From Actinomycetota bacterium (GTDB lineage: Bacteria > Actinomycetota > Actinomycetes > Streptosporangiales > Streptosporangiaceae), in assembly GCA_027314515.1 (NCBI GenBank), contig DAHVAR010000073.1:62001-126000 (forward strand): a stretch of 64,000 nt of DNA, read 5' to 3'. The position numbers were made by a program, and so were the translations under genes. The notes beneath the pieces were generated by a model. It searched no databases and had not been told where the DNA came from. It saw nothing but the letters and a program-made list of their open reading frames with translations. This document shows positions 53,103-62,369 of this stretch, one piece after another (position 1 is the first letter of the stretch; each line of letters begins with the position of its first letter).

Positions 53103-55770
53103 CGCCCTCGCCCACCGTCAGCTGAGCCTGCCTGGCCGCGGTCGCGGCCACGGTTCCGACGGCCGGCCCGGTTCCGACGGCCGGCCCGGGGCTGGCCGTA
53201 GCGAGGAGTGCCTGGCCATCCGGGTCGGGCTGGGCCGCCAGGCCGGCCTCCGCCTCGATCGGCAGGCAGATGCGGAAGCAGGTCCCGCGCGGCTGGGCAA
53301 CTAGCTCAATCCGGCCACCGTGCGCGGTCACGATTCCCCTGGCGATGGACAGCCCCAGGCCCGCGCCGGCGGTCGGGCCACGCCACCGCCTTGCGGGCTC
53401 GAAGCGCGCCCTGGCCGTATCCGGGCCAAGGCCCCGTCCGTCGTCGGCCACCGTCACCTCCACGTACTCGGCCCTGGCGACAGCGCTGACCTGGACGTTC
53501 GTCCCGGCCGGATTATGGCCGACCGCGTTCGCCAGCAGGTTCACGAAGACTTGCTCCAGCCGGTCATGATCGGCCCAGATCACCGGCAGGTCCGGCGCGC
53601 AGGATACCTTCACCGGCGGTGAGACGTCCGGCGGCAGGCACGCGATCGCGGCTTCCAGCACGAGCGCCAGGTCGCACCAGTCACGTTGCAGCCGCAGGAT
53701 GCCTGACTCGATCGCGGAGAAGTCGAGCAGGTCGTCGACGAGCCGGCCGAGCCGGGCTGACTCGGCCGCGATCCGGCGCAGGAACCGGTGCTGGGACTCG
53801 TTATCCCAGGTCACGTCCGGCTGCAGCAAGCTAGAGGCGTAGCCGCGGATCGCCGTCAGCGGTGTGCGCAGCTCATGGCTCAGCCTGGACAGGAAGCCAC
53901 GCTGGAGTTCCTGCGACCTGCGCAGGGTAAGTGCCTCCTGATGGGCGACGGACGCCTCCTCGCGTTCCAGTGCCAGCTGCAGCGAGCGGGCGGCGTCTTC
54001 GGCCAGCGCCCCGGCGTCGGCCGGCTGCGCGGTAGTGCGCCAGCAGACCACCAGCGCTGCGCCGCCGCCAGGCGCCGCGAACGGCACCGTCACAATCCGG
54101 CCGCGGCTGCCGGGCGCGTGCACTGCGACGTCGTTCTTGCGCGCCCGGCTCAGCACCCCGGCCGCGGCTGCGACCAGGTCATCGTCGGCGCTAGCGGGCC
54201 GCAGGTCAGCCCGCCCGGCCGCGGCCCGCACCACCGGCTCCTGCCCGGCCCGGCGGACCACCAGTGCTGCCTGGTCAGCCTGCAAACCCCGGCACAGCGC
54301 CTGCAGCGCGACCCCGAGGCTCTGGCTCACCGGCAGCGGCCCGGCTAGCGTCTCCAGCATCTCCCTGATCGTCTCGAGCACCCGGTTCCTGGCGGTGACC
54401 TCGGCCAGCAGGCCATCCCGCTCGATCGCACTGGCCGCGTACCCGGCGTACAGCGTGACCAGGTCCAGGTCATCCCGCTTCGGCTTGCCGCGCATCGACC
54501 GGAACACCGTGATCACTCCGGCCAGCCCCTGCGGGCCGAGCACGGGCACCGACCACGAGCTGGCCACCCTGGCGGACCTGGCCAGGGTCGCGAACGGCGC
54601 CCAGCGGCCGTCGCTTCGCACGTCATCGGCGATGACCGGCTCGCCGGCCGCCGCCGCGATCCCGGCCGGCCCGCCAGCCGGGCCCTGCGGCAGCCGGGAC
54701 CAGGCTGACAGCAGCGGGTCAGCGAGGCCGAGCGAGGCGGCGCAGGCCAGCTCGCTACCGGAGACCAGGTGGATGCACAGCCGCTCGCTGCCGAGCGCCG
54801 CGCCGAGCGCGGACAGGATCAGCGACAGGCTGGACGAGGGATCCGCGCTGACGAGCCGGCCGGTAAGCCCGTGCAGCCTGGTGAGCTGGCTGCGCGCGGA
54901 GGAGTCCGCGTCCTGCCCGGACAGCAGGGCGATCACGTCATCGGGGTGCACCTCGGTCGGCCTGACCTCGGCCACTACCCGGCCGTGCCGGAGCACCACG
55001 ATCCGGTCAGCGAGCCGGAACATCATGTCGATGTCGTGGCAGGCGAGCAGGACCGAGGTGCCCTGCTGGCGCACACCGCTGATCAGGTCCTCGACCAGCT
55101 TCGACATGGTCACGCCGAGCGCCGTCGTTGGCTCGTCAAGCAGTAGCAGCCGGGGCCGGTGACTGATCGCCCGGCCAACGGCCACGAGCTGGCGCTGGCC
55201 GCCGGAGAGCGACCGGATGTCACGGGTGGTAGCAGGCAGGCTGATGCCCAGGTCCGCGAGCAGCCGTCTGGCCCCGGTGTGCAGCTTGACCTCGGACATC
55301 AGGTGCGTCCGCCGTTCCCGCCCCAGCATCAGGTTCGCTGCGATATCGAGGTTGTCGCACAGCGCCAGGTCCTGCCAGAGCACGCTGACGCCCTGGCGGG
55401 CCAGCGCGCCGGGGTCGGGCTGCAGCGGCATGCCGCCGAGCTTGATCTCACCCGCATGCGGAGCCATGTCGCCGCCGATGCAGCGCATCAGCGTGGTCTT
55501 CCCGGCCCCGTTCTCCCCGGCGAGGGCGACCACCTCGCCCTCCCGCACGGTCAGGCCCACGCCGAGGAGCGCCTGCACGGGACCGAAGTTGACCGCAAGA
55601 TCGCGGACCTCCAGCAGCGGGGACACGGCAGGCGGTTCCCGGCCGTCAGCGCTCCGGTCGCCCGGGCCGGGTTCGCCGCCCCGGCCATCCGCGCCGCCAT
55701 GCGCAGCGCGCCTGCCGGCACCGGGTCCTTTCGCCGCCGTCATGAGCACACTCTGAGCCCAGCGCGTCAT
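53095..55770 (-). CDS. Fusion protein: sugar-type ABC ATPase + GAF-like regions + histidine kinase
   Basis: 891 residues in one uninterrupted frame. ABC ATPase at about 52-285: Walker A GENGAGKT (85-92), Q-loop VLWQDLALCDNLD, signature LSGGQRQ (188-194), Walker B LLLLDEP (208-214), H-loop CHD (244-246). Two GAF-like regions follow at about 305-455 and 475-605. Then HisKA with LSHELRTPLTAIRGY (His at about 632) and HATPase with the N-box VFVNLLANAVGHNP, ADDGRGLG and GAGLGLSIA. No membrane segment or signal peptide is seen, so it is cytosolic. Its ATPase resembles the single-domain importer ATPase downstream. It is expected to phosphorylate the response regulator at 52404-53102. I know of no characterised protein with this architecture. 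ATG 55743 is an alternative start. Confidence 0.93.
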   Translation of the reverse strand: MTRWAQSVLMTAAKGPGAGRRAAHGGADGRGGEPGPGDRSADGREPPAVSPLLEVRDLAVNFGPVQALLGVGLTVREGEVVALAGENGAGKTTLMRCIGGDMAPHAGEIKLGGMPLQPDPGALARQGVSVLWQDLALCDNLDIAANLMLGRERRTHLMSEVKLHTGARRLLADLGISLPATTRDIRSLSGGQRQLVAVGRAISHRPRLLLLDEPTTALGVTMSKLVEDLISGVRQQGTSVLLACHDIDMMFRLADRIVVLRHGRVVAEVRPTEVHPDDVIALLSGQDADSSARSQLTRLHGLTGRLVSADPSSSLSLILSALGAALGSERLCIHLVSGSELACAASLGLADPLLSAWSRLPQGPAGGPAGIAAAAGEPVIADDVRSDGRWAPFATLARSARVASSWSVPVLGPQGLAGVITVFRSMRGKPKRDDLDLVTLYAGYAASAIERDGLLAEVTARNRVLETIREMLETLAGPLPVSQSLGVALQALCRGLQADQAALVVRRAGQEPVVRAAAGRADLRPASADDDLVAAAAGVLSRARKNDVAVHAPGSRGRIVTVPFAAPGGGAALVVCWRTTAQPADAGALAEDAARSLQLALEREEASVAHQEALTLRRSQELQRGFLSRLSHELRTPLTAIRGYASSLLQPDVTWDNESQHRFLRRIAAESARLGRLVDDLLDFSAIESGILRLQRDWCDLALVLEAAIACLPPDVSPPVKVSCAPDLPVIWADHDRLEQVFVNLLANAVGHNPAGTNVQVSAVARAEYVEVTVADDGRGLGPDTARARFEPARRWRGPTAGAGLGLSIARGIVTAHGGRIELVAQPRGTCFRICLPIEAEAGLAAQPDPDGQALLATASPGPAVGTGPAVGTVAATAARQAQLTVGEGDD

Positions 55771-55902
55771 CGGTCGCCCGCAAAGCCGGCATCCGGCGCC
55801 AGGCGGTCACCAGGGGCAGCAGCCAGTCCCGATGACAGGGGAACTCGCATCCATGTCATTGCTGCCACTGACCGTAGTATCCGCGATCGCGGGGTGCAAC
55901 CG
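55771..55902. other. Spacer upstream of the fusion gene
   Basis: No gene seen. It should contain the promoter of the fusion-kinase/response-regulator operon. Confidence 0.4.
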
Positions 55903-55936
55903 GGCTGTTCAGGTCGAGCGAGAGACCTGGACAGCC
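55903..55936 (-). terminator. 13-bp hairpin terminator after the rpe unit
   Basis: GGCTGTTCAGGTC pairs with 55924-55936 (one G-U), with an 8-nt loop. It lies 14 bp past the stop of the small minus-strand gene at 55951 and separates the rpe transcript from the fusion-kinase operon. Confidence 0.65.
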
Positions 55937-55950
55937 GGGAAAGTCCGGCG

Positions 55951-56136
55951 CTACGCCGGCACGCTCTTCTGCACGAACGGCGCCTGTCCCGGCCGCACCC
56001 TGATCAGGTCGCGGATCTCGCCGAGGTAGTCGATCAGATCCCGCTTGGTGGCCTGCGCACCCTCAAACAGCGCGGAGTCGAGACTGGTGAGGGCGGCGGC
56101 TGCCCGTTCCCCGCTGTTATGGGTCTTGGCGCTCAC
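55951..56136 (-). CDS. Small conserved-looking protein downstream of rpe
   Basis: 61 residues: helical, soluble, ending RDLIRVRPGQAPFVQKSVPA. Its codon composition is gene-like. It starts 13 bp after the rpe stop (GTG 56136) and ends just before a strong hairpin terminator, so it is in the rpe transcript. I do not recognise a family. Confidence 0.6.
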   Translation of the reverse strand: MSAKTHNSGERAAAALTSLDSALFEGAQATKRDLIDYLGEIRDLIRVRPGQAPFVQKSVPA

Positions 56137-56149
56137 CGGCCGCCGCCGA

Positions 56150-56842
56150 TCAGCCAGCGGGACGGCCGCCGGAATGCGCTGCCGAGGCGGCCACGGCGAG
56201 GCCGCGCAGCGCCTGCACCGCGCCGGCCGGGTCCGCTGACCCGTACACCGCAGAGCCGGCCACGAACATGTCAGCGCCTGCCGCCGCGCACCGCTCGATT
56301 GTCTGCTCGCTCACGCCGCCGTCAACCTGCAGCCAGACCTCGCCGCCGTGAGCGCTGATCAGCTCCCTGGCACGCCGGATCTTCGGCAGCACCAGGTCCA
56401 GGAACGGCTGGCCGCCGAATCCGGGTTCGACGGTCATCAGCAGCAGCATGTCGATCTCGGGCAGCAGGTCCGCGTGCCCTTGCACCGGGGTGCCCGGGTT
56501 GAACGCCAGCCCAGCCCGCGCGCCCTCGGCCCTGATCGCGCGCAGCGTCCGGACCGGGGCGCTCGCCGCCTCGGCGTGAATGGTGACGCTGCGCGCGCCG
56601 GCCTCGGCGTAACCGGGCGCCCACCGGTCCGGGTCCTCGATCATCAGGTGGCAGTCAAGGGGCAGCCGGGCATGCCGCCGCAGCGCTTCGACTACCGGCA
56701 GGCCGATCGTGAGGTTCGGGACAAAATGCCCGTCCATGACGTCCACGTGCAGCCAGTCGGCGACGTCGCGGACCGCATCGGCCTCGTCGGCGAGCCTGGC
56801 AAAGTCCGCCGCCAGCAGGCTCGGCGCTATCTGCACGCTCAT
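56150..56842 (-). CDS. rpe: Ribulose-phosphate 3-epimerase
   Basis: About 230 residues, a TIM barrel of the pentose phosphate pathway. [33 protein letters not shown] (metal His/Asp), [27 protein letters not shown] and [11 protein letters not shown] are all present. ATG 56842 ([13 protein letters not shown]) is the natural start. In M. tuberculosis it follows fmt and rsmB, as here. Confidence 0.96.
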   Translation of the reverse strand: MSVQIAPSLLAADFARLADEADAVRDVADWLHVDVMDGHFVPNLTIGLPVVEALRRHARLPLDCHLMIEDPDRWAPGYAEAGARSVTIHAEAASAPVRTLRAIRAEGARAGLAFNPGTPVQGHADLLPEIDMLLLMTVEPGFGGQPFLDLVLPKIRRARELISAHGGEVWLQVDGGVSEQTIERCAAAGADMFVAGSAVYGSADPAGAVQALRGLAVAASAAHSGGRPAG

Positions 56843-57037
56843 CACGGCCGATTGTAGGCACGGACCGTCAGGTTCTCGCATCCTCCTGCCGGGAACGGGC
56901 ATCGGCACAGCCGGCCGGCTGGCCGGGCCGCGGCCCGCAACGGCCGGGGCAAGCCGGGAAGTGCGGCGGCGGACTGTCGGAGCGTTCGGCTAAGTTCGGA
57001 CGCGCAGCCAACGCAGCGATCGCCCTGGAGGCAGCCG

Positions 57038-57781
57038 ATGAGCACGTCCGTGGCCGATGAGGCACCCGACCGCCTGCTCGACCGGGTCCGCAAGCTGCTC
57101 GCCAAGGCCGAGGCCGAGGGAGTCACGGCCGCCGAGGCGCAGGCGCTGACGGCAAAGGCCGCCGAACTGATGGCCAAGTACGGCATCGACCGGGCACTGC
57201 TGGCCGCGGCACGCCCGGAGACCGACAGGCCGGATAACCGGATCGTGGAGATCTGGAACCCGTGGGCCCGGGTTCAGGCCCACCTGCTGTGCGGGCTGGC
57301 CGCCGCGCTGCGCTGCCAGTGCATCCTGCTGCCCGCCGGGTCCGGTCAGCGGGTCCACGTCTTCGGCTATGCCTCCGACATCGAGCGGGCTGACGTCCTG
57401 TACACCTCGGTGCTGATCCAGATGTGGCACGGGCTGGCCGGCGCCGAGGTACCCGCGGGCGCCTACAGCGTGCGCGCCTGGCGGCGAAGCTGGCTGCTCG
57501 GCTTCGCGACGGCGGTGATCGCCAGGGTACGGTCCGCAGAGCAGCGCGCCGAGCGGACGGCAGCACAAACGGCCGACGGCCAGTCCTCGCGCGCCGCGCT
57601 GGTGCTGGCGGACCGGTCCATGGTGATCCGGCTGAACGTCGCGCAGGCGTACCCGCGGACCAGGGCGGCACGGGTTACCTACACCGGCAGCGGCTACTCG
57701 GACGGCTACGAGCAGGGCAAGCGCGCGGACATCGGCACTGGCAGGGTGGGCGGCAAGCACCCTCGTGCCCTGGCGCGCTGA
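57038..57781 (+). CDS. DUF2786 domain protein
   Basis: 247 residues. The DUF2786 motif LDRVRKLLAKAEAEGVTAAEAQALTAKAAELMAKYGID lies at the N-terminus. A second conserved part (VHVFGYASDIERADVLYTSVLIQMW, GYEQGKRADIG) follows. The function is unknown. ATG 57038 has GGAGGCAGCCG upstream. It is on the plus strand, divergent from rpe and convergent with rsmB. Confidence 0.88.
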   Translation: MSTSVADEAPDRLLDRVRKLLAKAEAEGVTAAEAQALTAKAAELMAKYGIDRALLAAARPETDRPDNRIVEIWNPWARVQAHLLCGLAAALRCQCILLPAGSGQRVHVFGYASDIERADVLYTSVLIQMWHGLAGAEVPAGAYSVRAWRRSWLLGFATAVIARVRSAEQRAERTAAQTADGQSSRAALVLADRSMVIRLNVAQAYPRTRAARVTYTGSGYSDGYEQGKRADIGTGRVGGKHPRALAR

Positions 57782-57912
57782 CACCTTCGCAGCCCGCGCG
57801 CTGACGCCCCGGCGCGCTGACACCTTGGCGCGCTGACGCGCGAGCTGAGCTGGCGGGCGACCGGCGCTGCTCTGGCTATCACTGCTCTGGCTATCACTGC
57901 TCTGGCCGGCAC
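57773..57912. repeat. Two kinds of short repeats between convergent genes
   Basis: GCGCGCTGAC occurs four times (57773, 57796, 57812, 57828). TGCTCTGGCTATCAC then occurs twice in tandem (57868, 57883) with a partial third copy (57898). They fill the spacer between the DUF2786 and rsmB stops. Confidence 0.85.
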
Positions 57913-57951
57913 CGCTGCCAGCCCATCGCCGGACTCGCGCCCCGGTCGCCG

Positions 57952-59397
57952 TTACCGCCGCCTGAGCAGCGCCAGGAAGATCGCGTCCGTGCCGTGCCGG
58001 TGCGGCCAGAACTGCGCGTACTGGCCGCCGTCTCCGCAGCGCAGCCGCGGCACTTCGGCGAGCACGGCGGGCGCGTCGAGCACCGCCACGTCGCCCCGCT
58101 CGGACAGCACGTCGCTAAGGACGTCCCTGGTCTCCGCCAGATGCGGCGAGCAGGTCACGTAGGCGATGACCCCGCCGGGCCTGGCCGCGTCCAGCGCCGT
58201 GCGGAGCAGGTCGCGCTGGAGCCCGCCGATCGCGGCGATGTCGGCCGCCGTTCGCCGCCACCGTGCCTCGGGCCGGCGCCGCAGCGCGCCGAGACCGGAA
58301 CATGGCACGTCTGCGATGACCCGGTCGAATCCGCCTGGCCGCCACGGCGGCACGGTGCCGTCGGCGATGACGACCCGGCATGACCCGGCGGGCTGGACCG
58401 CCGCGGCGACCAGGCGCGCCCTGTGCTCCCGGATCTCGACCGCGGTGAGCCTGGCCCCGGCGCGGGCAGCCAGGCCAGCCAGCAGCCGTGCCTTACCGCC
58501 CGGCCCCGCGCAGACATCCAGCCAGCTGCCGTCCGGCCCGTTGACCGGCACCCGGGTCAGCGCGGCCGCCGCGAGCTGGCTGGCTTCATCCTGAACGCCC
58601 GCCCGGCCCTCAGCGACAGCGCGGACAGCCGCCGGGTCGCCGTGGCCGAGGTAGCCTCCGAATGCCGACCAGCGGGCCGGCTCACAGCCGGCCGCGACAA
58701 GCTCCTGCTGGTCCGCAAGGCCCGGCGCGGCGCACAACTGGACCGCGGGACGCTCATTGTCCGCGGCGAGCACCGCCGCTGTCTCGGTGAGATCGGCCGA
58801 GGAGAGGCCGGCGCCTGACGATTCACCCAGCGCGGCCGCGAACGCCTCGGCGATCCACCGCGGGTGGCTGAACCGGACGGCAAGATGACCCATCGGGTCC
58901 GCATCCCTGGCCGGCGCGGCGATCTCCAGCCAGCCGGCCATGTCCCTGGTAGCCACCCGCCGCAAGATCGCGTTGACGAAGCCGGCCGGCCGCTGGCCGG
59001 CGTGCTCCTTGATCAGGTTGACGGAGGTTGCGACGGCCGCATGCGGCTGGATCCTGGTGGCCAGCAGCTGATGCGTGCCGAGCCTGAGCACCTCGCGGAC
59101 TGCCGGGTCGAGTGTGCTCAGGTCCCGGTCGCAGCAGATGCCCAGCACGGCGTCGTAGCTGCCCCGGCCGCGAAGCGTTCCGTAGCTCAGCTCGGTGGCC
59201 AGCGCGGCGTCCCGGCCAGCCAGGTGGTGTTGCGCGATCAGCCGCGGAAGCAGCAGGTTAGCGTAGGCGTCCCGGTCGTCGACCGCGAGCAGCAGTTCGA
59301 GTGCCACCCGCCGGGCCGGATCACGCGGTGCTGGCCCCGGGCCGCGCGGGCGGCTGGCGGCCTGGCGCGCGCCCGGCCGCTTCGGATGTCCGGGCAC
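57952..59397 (-). CDS. rsmB: 16S rRNA m5C967 methyltransferase
   Basis: 481 residues. An N-terminal NusB-like RNA-binding domain (about 25-160) precedes the SAM-dependent methyltransferase. The SAM motif is LDVCAGPGGKARLLAG, and the two catalytic cysteines are in DVPCSGLGALRRRPEARW and VTCSPHLAET. It methylates C967 of 16S rRNA. The GTG start follows the fmt stop by one base, so the two are co-translated. Confidence 0.95.
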   Translation of the reverse strand: MPGHPKRPGARQAASRPRGPGPAPRDPARRVALELLLAVDDRDAYANLLLPRLIAQHHLAGRDAALATELSYGTLRGRGSYDAVLGICCDRDLSTLDPAVREVLRLGTHQLLATRIQPHAAVATSVNLIKEHAGQRPAGFVNAILRRVATRDMAGWLEIAAPARDADPMGHLAVRFSHPRWIAEAFAAALGESSGAGLSSADLTETAAVLAADNERPAVQLCAAPGLADQQELVAAGCEPARWSAFGGYLGHGDPAAVRAVAEGRAGVQDEASQLAAAALTRVPVNGPDGSWLDVCAGPGGKARLLAGLAARAGARLTAVEIREHRARLVAAAVQPAGSCRVVIADGTVPPWRPGGFDRVIADVPCSGLGALRRRPEARWRRTAADIAAIGGLQRDLLRTALDAARPGGVIAYVTCSPHLAETRDVLSDVLSERGDVAVLDAPAVLAEVPRLRCGDGGQYAQFWPHRHGTDAIFLALLRRR

Positions 59398-59398
59398 G

Positions 59399-60388
59399 TC
59401 AGCCGAGCACAGCTGATCGGCCGTCCAGGTGCAGCCCCCTGGCCCAGTCGGCAGCAGGCATCCGGCGCTTGCCGTGCGCCTGCACCTCGCCCAGCACCAC
59501 CGGCGTAGTGCCGGTGCCCGCGAGCACGCAGCGGCCCGCTACCCGGAGCTCGCCGGGCGTCAGCGGCCCGGATCCGGCCGTCCGCGAACCGGCGGCCGGC
59601 GAACCGGAGGCCGGCGAACCGGAGCCCGGCACCGGTGCCGCTGGTTCCACCGGCCAGAGCTTGATCCGGACGCCGTCCAGCTCCGTCCAGGCGCCGGGCT
59701 CTGGCGTGCAGGCCCGGACCTGCCGTCCGATCGCGACCGCCGGCTTCCGCCAGTCGACGCGGGCATCGGCCGCAGTGATCTTCGGTGCCAGGCTGACGCC
59801 GTCGGCCGGCTGCTCACGCGGCTCCAGCTCACCGGACTCGATCCCGTCCAGCGTGGCGACCAGCAGGTCGGCGCCGGCCGTACTCAGCCGTTCCAGCAGG
59901 TCACCGGCTGTGTCGGCAGGCCTGATGGCCTCGGTGAGGTAGCCGTAGACCGGCCCTGCGTCGAGTTCGGCCACGATGCGGAAGGTCGTCGCGCCGGTGA
60001 TGTCATCTCCGTGCAGGATCGCGTGCTGCACCGGTGCCGCGCCGCGCCAGGCTGGCAGGACCGAGAAGTGGAGGTTGACCCAGCCGTACCGGGGGATGTC
60101 GAGCGCGGCCCGCGGAAGCAGCGCACCGTAGGCAGTCACCGGGCAGCAGTCAGGCCCGATCTCGCGGAGCCTGGCGAGGAAGTCCGGCTCGGACGGCTTG
60201 GCCGGTGCCAGCACCTCGATGCCGGCTTCGGCAGCCCGATCGGCGACCGGCCGTGGGCCGGGCTTCAGGCCGCGCCCGGCTCTGGCCGCGGGCCTGGTGA
60301 CGACTGCCGCGACCTGGTGCCGGGACTTCAGCAGCGCTTCCAGGGCAGGCACGGCCGCCGCCGGGGTGCCCGCGAAGATCAGGCGCAT
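59399..60388 (-). CDS. fmt: Methionyl-tRNA formyltransferase
   Basis: 329 residues. It formylates initiator Met-tRNA using 10-formyl-THF. The catalytic site is [17 protein letters not shown] with the Asp in [12 protein letters not shown]. The N-terminal [16 protein letters not shown] is the Rossmann start. A C-terminal [12 protein letters not shown] insert comes from 15-bp repeats near 59580-59630. It lies 3 bp after def, the common fmt/def pairing. Confidence 0.96.
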   Translation of the reverse strand: MRLIFAGTPAAAVPALEALLKSRHQVAAVVTRPAARAGRGLKPGPRPVADRAAEAGIEVLAPAKPSEPDFLARLREIGPDCCPVTAYGALLPRAALDIPRYGWVNLHFSVLPAWRGAAPVQHAILHGDDITGATTFRIVAELDAGPVYGYLTEAIRPADTAGDLLERLSTAGADLLVATLDGIESGELEPREQPADGVSLAPKITAADARVDWRKPAVAIGRQVRACTPEPGAWTELDGVRIKLWPVEPAAPVPGSGSPASGSPAAGSRTAGSGPLTPGELRVAGRCVLAGTGTTPVVLGEVQAHGKRRMPAADWARGLHLDGRSAVLG

Positions 60389-60391
60389 GCG

Positions 60392-60937
60392 CTAGAAGGC
60401 CTTGCCTTGCGTCGGATGGGGCGACACCTTGACCAGCGGGACCGGCTCACCCCACCATTCCGAAGCCCGGATCTCCTTCATCGCGAGCTTGCGCTGCGCT
60501 GGATCGAGCCGGTCGATGAACAGCACGCCGTCCAGGTGATCGGTCTCATGCTGAACGCACCGGGCTAGCTGGCCGCTGCCCTCGACCGTGACGGGCTCGC
60601 CATGCATGTCGAAGCCGGTCGCCACGGCGCGCCGCGACCTGCTTGTCGGGTACGCCAGGCCGGGGAAGGACAGGCAGCCCTCGCCATCGACCTCCAGTTC
60701 TTCTGACAGCTGCAGCGACGGGTTGATCAGGTGCCCCGCCACGTCGTCGACGTAGTAGGTGAAAACCCGCAGTCCGACGCCGATCTGAGGCGCAGCCAGT
60801 CCGACACCGGGCGCGTCCATCATCGTGTCGGTGAGGTCCTTCACGAGCTTGCGCAGCTCGGCGTCGAAGGACGTCACCGGATCGGCCGGGGTGCGCAGCA
60901 CCGGATCGCCGAACAACCGGATGGGCCTGATACTCAC
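60392..60937 (-). CDS. def: Peptide deformylase
   Basis: 181 residues. It removes the N-formyl group from new proteins. All three motifs are intact: GVGLAAPQIG, EGCLSFPG (metal Cys) and QHETDHLDG (metal His pair and Glu). The start at 60937 (MSIRPIRLFGDPVL) is the natural one. First gene of def-fmt-rsmB. Confidence 0.97.
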   Translation of the reverse strand: MSIRPIRLFGDPVLRTPADPVTSFDAELRKLVKDLTDTMMDAPGVGLAAPQIGVGLRVFTYYVDDVAGHLINPSLQLSEELEVDGEGCLSFPGLAYPTSRSRRAVATGFDMHGEPVTVEGSGQLARCVQHETDHLDGVLFIDRLDPAQRKLAMKEIRASEWWGEPVPLVKVSPHPTQGKAF

Positions 60938-61006
60938 GACACTCCTCTGGGCACGAGCGCTGCCGCCGACCGCGTCCCGCAGCGGGCGAGGCAGCTGTGA
61001 TCAAGT

Positions 61007-62338
<1,332 letters not shown>

Positions 62339-62369
62339 CCAAGTACCCTACGGCCTCAACGGTCCGTAG

